Source: Streptomyces sp. CBMA152
GTDB lineage: Bacteria > Actinomycetota > Actinomycetes > Streptomycetales > Streptomycetaceae
NCBI RefSeq assembly: GCF_014596475.1
Contig: NZ_MECJ01000022.1
Coordinates: 1-64,000, forward strand
Direction: 5' to 3'
DNA length: 64,000 nucleotides
Part shown: one piece after another, positions 58,485-64,000 of the stretch
Layout: each line of letters begins with the position of its first letter
Numbering within the stretch: position 1 is the stretch's first letter
Made by a program: the position numbers and the translations under genes
The notes under the pieces: generated by a model
Databases searched by the model: none
What the model was told of the DNA's origin: nothing
The model's input: the letters and a program-made list of their open reading frames with translations, nothing else

Positions 58485-59891
58485 GTGACGGTGACCGAGA
58501 CGACGGCCGTGACGACCACCGCGCGGCAGCGGCTACGCAGAGCGCAGGCCCGGCAGAAACGTGACGGCACGCCGCTCTTCCGCAACGCCTACGCGCTGAT
58601 GGTCAACACCGGTATCAGCGCGGTCCTCGGCCTCGGCTTCTGGCTGGTGGCCGCGCGGTACTACTCGGCGGACGCGGTCGGGCAGGGCTCGGCGGCCATC
58701 GCGGCGATGAAGTTCCTCGCCGGGATCACCGCACTCACCCTGACCGGCGCCCTGGCCCGCTTCATCCCGGTCTCCGGCGCCGGAACCGGCCGACTGGTCT
58801 TCCGTACGTACGCGGCCAGCGCCGTCGTCGTCGCTCTCGCCGCCGTGGTCTTCCTCCTCACTCTGAACGTCTGGGGACCCTCCTACCGCTTCCTGCACGG
58901 GCCGCTGCACGGCCTCGGCTTCATCGCCTCCGTCATCGCCTGGGCGATCCTCACCCTTCAGGACGGGGTGCTGACCGGGCTGCGCAGCGCGTTCTGGGTC
59001 CCGATCGGCAACACCGTCTTCTCCACGGTGAAGCTCCTGCTCCTGATCGCCATCGCCGCCTCTCTGCCCACCACGGGCGTGTTCGTCTCCTGGGTCGCGG
59101 CCATCGCCGTCTCCGTACTGCCGCTGGGATGGCTGGTCTTCCGACGCCTCGTCCCCCGTCACATCGAGCTGACGGCATCATCGGCGCGCCCGCCCAGCTA
59201 CCGCGAGCTCGGCCGGTTCCTGGCCGGCGACTACACGGGCTCGCTGTTCGCCCTGGCCGTCGTCTATCTCGTACCGGTGATCGTCGCCTCCCAGGTGAGC
59301 TCGTCGGACAACGCGTACTTCTACATCACCGCCACCATCGGCGGCACGGTCGAACTCCTCGCCATCAACATGGGCGCCTCCCTGACCGTCGAGGGCGCCC
59401 ACGACCCGAGCCGCCTCGGCCGCAACGCGCGCGCCGCGCTGATCCGGATGACCAAGATCGTGGCGCCGATCTGTGCCACGCTCTTCGTCCTCGCGCCGCT
59501 GGTCCTGCGCGTCTTCGGCCAGGGTTACGCGGACCACGCCACGCCCCTGCTGCGCCTGCTGGTGACCGGAGCACTGCTGCGGGTGGTGATCGAGCTGCAC
59601 TTCGCGGTCCTGCGCGCCCAGAGCCGCACCGCCGGACTCGCCTACCTCCAGGGCGCGTTGTGCGCCCTGGTACTCGGCTCGACCCTCGCTCTCCTCCCTC
59701 CGATGGGCCTGACGGGCGTCGGCATCGCCGAGGCGTCGAGTCTCGCCGTGATCGCGGCAGTGACGGCGCCGAGGCTTTACGGGGTGCTGCGGGGGTCGGC
59801 GGCGGATGTGGCGGGGGGTATGGCAGAGGGCGTGGCAGGGGCCGCTCGGCCGGACGCCGGCGAGCCGGATGCCGCTGGGCTCGGCAGGTGA
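58485..59891 (+). CDS. lipopolysaccharide/exopolysaccharide flippase (Wzx-like, MOP superfamily)
   Basis: A 468-residue membrane protein with about 12-14 helices (NAYALMVNTGISAVLGLGFWLVAAR, AILTLQDGVLTGLRSAFW, ALAVVYLVPVIVASQVSS, VVIELHFAVLRAQSRTAG). It resembles oligosaccharide flippases of the MOP exporter superfamily. It would move a lipid-linked repeat unit across the membrane. GTG start at 58485, three bases after the deacetylase stop. A convergent glycoside hydrolase gene follows. Confidence 0.88.
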   Translation: MTVTETTAVTTTARQRLRRAQARQKRDGTPLFRNAYALMVNTGISAVLGLGFWLVAARYYSADAVGQGSAAIAAMKFLAGITALTLTGALARFIPVSGAGTGRLVFRTYAASAVVVALAAVVFLLTLNVWGPSYRFLHGPLHGLGFIASVIAWAILTLQDGVLTGLRSAFWVPIGNTVFSTVKLLLLIAIAASLPTTGVFVSWVAAIAVSVLPLGWLVFRRLVPRHIELTASSARPPSYRELGRFLAGDYTGSLFALAVVYLVPVIVASQVSSSDNAYFYITATIGGTVELLAINMGASLTVEGAHDPSRLGRNARAALIRMTKIVAPICATLFVLAPLVLRVFGQGYADHATPLLRLLVTGALLRVVIELHFAVLRAQSRTAGLAYLQGALCALVLGSTLALLPPMGLTGVGIAEASSLAVIAAVTAPRLYGVLRGSAADVAGGMAEGVAGAARPDAGEPDAAGLGR

Positions 59892-59910
59892 GCGGCGCGC
59901 GGCCGAGTCA

Positions 59911-61284
59911 TCAACGGCTGAGCCAGCGCACCTGGTAGGCGGTCATCGGGAACGACCGGCCGTCGACCCGCGCCTGAGTGGCATGGTCCCGCGTGTTGAC
60001 GACGAGGACGGTCCTGTCGCTCGCCAGCACCCGCACGTCGGGTATGTCTTCGGCAGTCGAGTCGAGGGATGCGTACCGGGTGCCGGGCGGGAACTCCCGG
60101 GCGAACCGGGAGACCAGCCCGTACATCGGCAACGGGGTTCCCCCGTCGGGGAGTTGTGTGGCGCTCCACAGGCAGCCCGGGCACTGGGCGGTGGCCTGCT
60201 GCGGGCTCCAGTAGAACCCCGTGGTCGCCCCGCCCCGGACCATGGCGATCATCGCGGCGGCCTGTGCGGCGACCCGGCGGTCCTCGCCCCACCCGGAGTT
60301 CTCGGGCTCCACGTAGTACTCCGACCACCACAGCGGCAGCCCGCCCGACTCCTTGCGCAGCCAGCGGCCGACATCGGTGAACTTGTCGAGCGCGGTGAAG
60401 GGATCGGGCAGCATCTGATTGTCACGGGTGAACCCGGCACCGTCGACCGCCACGAAGTCGGCGCCCTTCTTGTGCTGGTTCCAGTACCGGAAGGCGTCGA
60501 GGACCCGCTGGTCGACCGAGCCCCAGGGCCCCTTGAGGTCGGAGGCGAACTGGTTGTCCTGCGGCCCGTAGCTGTCCATCACCAGATAGGGCCCGCCGAC
60601 CTGGTTGGCCTTGTTGGCCTTCTTCACCTCGTCGTAGACGAGGTTGTAGAGCCGGGTGTACCCCTCGTAGTTCCACCGCTGGCTGCTGTCGTCGAAGAAC
60701 CCCTTGAACTCGTTCCACACCACGAAGTGCCGTACGTCCGGATAGCGCTTGGCGACGGTCGCGGCGAGGTCGGCGAAGTCCTGGTAGTGGGTCGGAAGGG
60801 GCGCGGACTCGAAGGACTTGAGACTCCAGTCGGTGTTCTGCTCGCCCGGCTTGCCGCCCTTCATCCAGTCCGGTGCGCAGCAGAGCGTGATCACCGGCGT
60901 GGAACCGGTCGACCGGATGAACGCGATGCGCCGGTCGAGATCCCCGAAGTCGTACGTACCCGGCGACGGCTCCGGGTTGCCCGCGCCCCAGCCCATGATG
61001 GCCTGGTCCTGCGGCATGGGCTGCCCGGCGAGGAGCTTGCGGGCCCGCGCGACGGCGTCGGGCGATCCGCTGTCCGCGCTGTACTGCGTGTGCGTGAAGC
61101 CCCAGCCGAGCTCGGTGTCGCTGCGGGCGGGACCGGTGGGACCGCCGGAGGTGGCGCCGTCCTTGCCGTCGGCGGTATGGCCGTCGGACGAGCCGGTCGT
61201 GCCGCCGCTCACGGCGAGGACCAGCGTGAGCGCGGCCGCGACCAGGCCGAGCAGCACGATGGAAGCCCCCACATGACGACGCAT
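59911..61284 (-). CDS. secreted glycoside hydrolase (family 39-like)
   Basis: A 457-residue exported protein: a signal anchor (about 8-28, ASIVLLGLVAAALTLVLAVSG), a Gly/Ser-rich linker, then a TIM-barrel-like domain with HFVVWNEFKGFFD (acid/base Glu) and LPLWWSEYYVEPEN (nucleophile Glu) spaced as in beta-xylosidase-type GH39 enzymes. It is convergent with the flippase gene and opposite in direction to the cluster. It may trim or release the cluster's polysaccharide. Start at 61284 (ATG); a GTG at 61287 is one codon longer. Confidence 0.8.
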   Translation of the reverse strand: MRRHVGASIVLLGLVAAALTLVLAVSGGTTGSSDGHTADGKDGATSGGPTGPARSDTELGWGFTHTQYSADSGSPDAVARARKLLAGQPMPQDQAIMGWGAGNPEPSPGTYDFGDLDRRIAFIRSTGSTPVITLCCAPDWMKGGKPGEQNTDWSLKSFESAPLPTHYQDFADLAATVAKRYPDVRHFVVWNEFKGFFDDSSQRWNYEGYTRLYNLVYDEVKKANKANQVGGPYLVMDSYGPQDNQFASDLKGPWGSVDQRVLDAFRYWNQHKKGADFVAVDGAGFTRDNQMLPDPFTALDKFTDVGRWLRKESGGLPLWWSEYYVEPENSGWGEDRRVAAQAAAMIAMVRGGATTGFYWSPQQATAQCPGCLWSATQLPDGGTPLPMYGLVSRFAREFPPGTRYASLDSTAEDIPDVRVLASDRTVLVVNTRDHATQARVDGRSFPMTAYQVRWLSR

Positions 61285-61446
61285 CACGATCCAGCCTATC
61301 TACGAGAGTTGCCTTTCGAGTCTTTTTCCACCGAACACTGATGGAACGTCCCACGCCCCACCCCGGTTCCCGCTTCCATCGGCGGCGCGAGTCCAACGGG
61401 ACAAAACACCGTGCGCGGAGGGGAATGTTGCCGGATCATGGGCGCC

Positions 61447-62541
61447 ATGTCCGCGAACCCTGAAGCCACGCTGCCGATCCGGCTGAATGTGGACGACAGC
61501 GATTCCCCGTCCGATGTCGTCGACGCGTTGTTCCTCGGGCGATTCGCCACGGGCGAGCAGCCGTTCTCGCACAGTTCCTCCATAGACCGGGTCAAGAAGG
61601 GCGTCAGCCTGCTGCCCCCGGGCGCCAAGGTGCTGCGCGCGGCCCGGGACGACGACCGCAGCGCCACGCTCGCCGAGGGCGACGGCTGGACGCTGCTCGT
61701 CTCGCGCTGGAACCGGGGCGCGGACGTCACGGTGACCGCGACCAGCGAAGACCTCGCCGAACGCGTCCTGAAGCAGGCCACGGAAGGCGCCGAGGACGAA
61801 CCGGCACCGGTGCCGGAGAACGTCACGATGGGCTTCTGGTACGTCTCCCCGCGCCGGGGCCCGCACCGCACCACCCGCCAGATCGCCGCCGGTACCTGGG
61901 ACGAGGTGCGGCCCAACTACACGGCGCCGGTCGCCGAGGCGATGGACCGCCTGATGAAGGTGACCCCCGACGACATCGCGGGCCGCCTGCTCCTGCTCCA
62001 CGGCCCGCCGGGCACCGGCAAGACCTCGGCCCTGCGCACCCTGGCCCGCTCCTGGCGCGACTGGTGCCAGGTGGACTGCGTCCTGGACCCGGAGCGCCTG
62101 TTCAACGACGTCGGGTATCTGATGGACATCGCGATCGGCGAGGACGACGGCACCGCGAAGGGCCGCTGGCGGCTGCTGTTGCTGGAGGACTGCGACGAGC
62201 TGATCCGGGGCGAGGCCAAGCACACGGCTGGCCAGGCGCTTTCCCGTCTGCTCAACCTGACGGACGGCCTGCTCGGCCAGGGCCGCAACGTCCTGGTCGG
62301 CGTCACCACCAACGAAGACCTCGAACGCCTCCACCCGGCCGTCGTCCGCCCCGGCCGCTGCCTGGCGCGTATCTCTGTAGGCCCCATGACCCGCCGCGAG
62401 GCCGTCACATGGCTGGGCACGGAGGAAGGCGTCGGCCGCGAGGGCGCGACCCTGGCCGAACTCTTCGCCCTCCGCCGCGGCTCCACACCCCCCAGCGTCC
62501 CGGACCCCCGGGAGGACGTGGACGCGGGGCTGTATTTGTAG
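61447..62541 (+). CDS. DUF5925 domain AAA-type ATPase
   Basis: A 364-residue protein. The N-terminal part (about 1-115, DUF5925) has no known fold in memory, and the C-terminal part is an AAA ATPase: Walker A HGPPGTGKTSAL, Walker B RLLLLEDCDELI, sensor-1-like LVGVTTNEDLERLHPAVVRPGR with the Arg finger. It resembles Cdc48/FtsH-type ATPases in the core but lacks a protease. Widespread in Streptomyces, function unknown. A start at 61438 is the alternative; GGAGGGG lies 12 bases before that. Confidence 0.83.
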   Translation: MSANPEATLPIRLNVDDSDSPSDVVDALFLGRFATGEQPFSHSSSIDRVKKGVSLLPPGAKVLRAARDDDRSATLAEGDGWTLLVSRWNRGADVTVTATSEDLAERVLKQATEGAEDEPAPVPENVTMGFWYVSPRRGPHRTTRQIAAGTWDEVRPNYTAPVAEAMDRLMKVTPDDIAGRLLLLHGPPGTGKTSALRTLARSWRDWCQVDCVLDPERLFNDVGYLMDIAIGEDDGTAKGRWRLLLLEDCDELIRGEAKHTAGQALSRLLNLTDGLLGQGRNVLVGVTTNEDLERLHPAVVRPGRCLARISVGPMTRREAVTWLGTEEGVGREGATLAELFALRRGSTPPSVPDPREDVDAGLYL

Positions 62542-62587
62542 TTCGCGGGCGGGTTGTCGACGTGAGGACAGCGCGCCCGGCGCCCAT

Positions 62588-62607
62588 GCCCCCACCCACG
62601 CGGGGGC
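62588..62607. terminator. weak hairpin between convergent genes
   Basis: Six-bp stem (62588-62593 with 62602-62607) between the AAA ATPase and the GntR gene. Short, so low confidence. Confidence 0.4.
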
Positions 62608-62610
62608 GGC

Positions 62611-62985
62611 TCAGTCGCCGTACGCCGCCCGTACCGCGTCCTCCACCGCCGCCAGCGCCGCGTCGCGGCTCAGTCCCAGCCGTCGTACCTCCTCCGTGTA
62701 CGTCTGAGCGGCTGCCGCGGCCCGGCGTTCCGCCGCGTCGCCCGCCGCCGCGACGAACGTCCCGTTGCGGCCGCGCGTCTCGATCACCCCGTCCGCCTCC
62801 AGCGCGCGGTAGGCCTTGGCCACGGTGTTGGCGGCGATCCCGAGGTCCTCGGCGAGACCGCGCACCGTGGGCAGCTTGTATCCCACGGGCAGCACCCCCG
62901 CCCGCGCCCGCTCGGCGATCTGGGCCCGCAGCTGCTCGTACGGCGCGCTCGCGGCTTCCTGGTCAATGACGATCTTCAGGGTCAC
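62611..62985 (-). CDS. GntR-family regulator, YtrA-type
   Basis: A 124-residue short GntR protein: wHTH at about 12-75 (APYEQLRAQIAERARAG, LPTVRGLAEDLGIAANTVAKAYRALEADGVI) and a short helical tail with no large ligand domain, as in YtrA. YtrA-type repressors usually control ABC transporter operons and bind cell-envelope stress signals. GTG start at 62985, divergent from the GNAT gene with 77 bases between them. Confidence 0.88.
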   Translation of the reverse strand: MTLKIVIDQEAASAPYEQLRAQIAERARAGVLPVGYKLPTVRGLAEDLGIAANTVAKAYRALEADGVIETRGRNGTFVAAAGDAAERRAAAAAQTYTEEVRRLGLSRDAALAAVEDAVRAAYGD

Positions 62986-63062
62986 AGCCCGATTCTCCCC
63001 CTCCCCCGCGCCCGGCGAAAATGGGAGGCACCCGCCTCGCCGCGCGCGTAGCGTGCGACCAC

Positions 63063-64000
63063 ATGACCGTGATCGTCCGAGCTTTCCGGCCCGAGGACCC
63101 CCTCGACGCCGAATCCGTGGTCCGGATACGCCGTGCGGTGGCCCCGCATCTGGTGACGACCCCGCAAGCCGTCGCGTTCAACGTGGCCCGGGCCAACCCG
63201 GCGCAGCACTACCTCCTCCTGGTCGCCGAGGAGAACGCCACCGTCATCGGCACGGCCCGTACGGGCATCGTCTATGACAGCCCGCTCCCCGGACAGGCGT
63301 TCCTCTCGCTCCAGGTCCACCCCGACCACCGGGGCCGTGGCGCCGGCACCCTGCTCACCCGCAGCGCCGAGGAACACCTCGCGACCGCGGGCGCCACCAC
63401 GGTGCATTCCAGCGTGGACGACGCACCGGTCCCCCGCGCCTTCGCCGAACACCGTGGCTACCGCCCCTCGCGGACCGCTCACTGGCAGCGCGTCGGCCTC
63501 GCCAACGGCACCCTCCCTCCTCGTCTCTCACCCGAGGACCTGCCCCCGGGCGTCGAACTGCGCACCGCCGCCTACTACATCGACGACCCTCGCCCTGTCT
63601 TCGAGGCCGACGCCGAGGTCACCGCCGATGAACCCGGCGATGTCGACGTCGACTTGACGGACTACGACGACTGGCTCGGCCACACCTGGAACCACCCCTG
63701 CCTGGACCGCGACCTCACCATGGTCGTGGTGGTCGACGGCAGGATCGCCGCCTTCACCGCCGCCCACACCGACGGCGCCACCCGCTATCTGTCCGGCATG
63801 ACGGGCACCCTGCGGGAGTTCCGCGGTCGGGGCCTGGCGAAGCTCGCCAAGAACGAATCCCTGCACCGCGCCCGCGCCGCCGGCTACACCGATGCCTTCA
63901 CCGCCAATGACGCGGAGAACGCCCCGATGCTGGCGATCAACAAATGGTTCGGCTACGAAATCTGCGCCACGGAGATACAGCATGTCCACGAACTCGATTG
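63063..64000 (+). CDS. GNAT family N-acetyltransferase with two domains, 3' end outside window
   Basis: The frame from the ATG at 63063 stays open to the last base, so the gene is truncated. It holds two GNAT halves: the first (about 1-160) with HPDHRGRGAGTLLTRSAEEHL, the acetyl-CoA binding loop, and the second (about 175 onwards) with LREFRGRGLAKLAKNESLHRARAAGY (in pieces) and a final NAPMLAINKWFGYE. Tandem GNAT proteins of this type include mycothiol synthase-like enzymes and some drug acetyltransferases; this one cannot be assigned further. Divergent from a YtrA-type GntR gene. Confidence 0.85.
   Translation, partial: MTVIVRAFRPEDPLDAESVVRIRRAVAPHLVTTPQAVAFNVARANPAQHYLLLVAEENATVIGTARTGIVYDSPLPGQAFLSLQVHPDHRGRGAGTLLTRSAEEHLATAGATTVHSSVDDAPVPRAFAEHRGYRPSRTAHWQRVGLANGTLPPRLSPEDLPPGVELRTAAYYIDDPRPVFEADAEVTADEPGDVDVDLTDYDDWLGHTWNHPCLDRDLTMVVVVDGRIAAFTAAHTDGATRYLSGMTGTLREFRGRGLAKLAKNESLHRARAAGYTDAFTANDAENAPMLAINKWFGYEICATEIQHVHELD

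Overview
The window is a high-GC actinobacterial chromosome segment, almost certainly Streptomyces. The reasons are G/C-dominated third codon positions, many GTG starts, purine-rich ribosome binding sites, two chaplin genes, mycothiol-dependent formaldehyde detoxification, SoxR, rare TTA codons and the dispersed intergenic repeat typical of the genus. From memory, the gene order (chpC-chpH, tRNA-Leu, gntR-gntK-gntP, soxR, hmgA) resembles the SCO167x-SCO172x part of S. coelicolor; this was not checked against a database.

Left part (1-21 kb): the 3' end of a degenerate RecD-like helicase gene, then chaplins ChpC and ChpH, which coat aerial hyphae. These are followed by an M20 metallopeptidase, tRNA-Leu(GAG), a pseudouridine synthase, a three-gene L-fucose-type catabolic operon and a mycothiol formaldehyde dehydrogenase coupled to a metallo-beta-lactamase-fold hydrolase. 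Next come an amino-acid permease, gluconate uptake and phosphorylation with its GntR repressor, a YedYZ-like molybdoenzyme/cytochrome pair, a gene broken by one in-frame TAG, and small membrane or metal-binding proteins.

Middle part (21-44 kb): acyl-CoA metabolism modules, each with its own TetR regulator and palindromes visible in the intergenic DNA. They are a phosphotransferase/acyl-CoA dehydrogenase operon with a facing SDR/acyl-CoA ligase/TetR operon, a MaoC/TetR pair, and a TetR gene sharing an operator-like motif with an aldehyde/alcohol dehydrogenase operon. Between them sits a block of hydrolases (NamZ-like muramidase, erythromycin-esterase-like protein, lipase-like protein, penicillin acylase). 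Two of these carry TTA codons, so they may depend on bldA.

Right part (44-64 kb): a class F sortase beside an LAxTG surface protein, a TetR-linked molybdopterin oxidoreductase and homogentisate dioxygenase with a readable promoter/operator. Then come a methyltransferase-less type ISP-like protein, a transmembrane Ser/Thr kinase, a secreted SGNH lipase and an exopolysaccharide-type cluster (two GT2 enzymes, deacetylase, flippase, glycoside hydrolase) preceded by a TTA-containing membrane protein. The window ends with an AAA ATPase, a small GntR regulator and a GNAT gene that runs off the end. I see no CRISPR array, prophage, transposase or complete insertion sequence.
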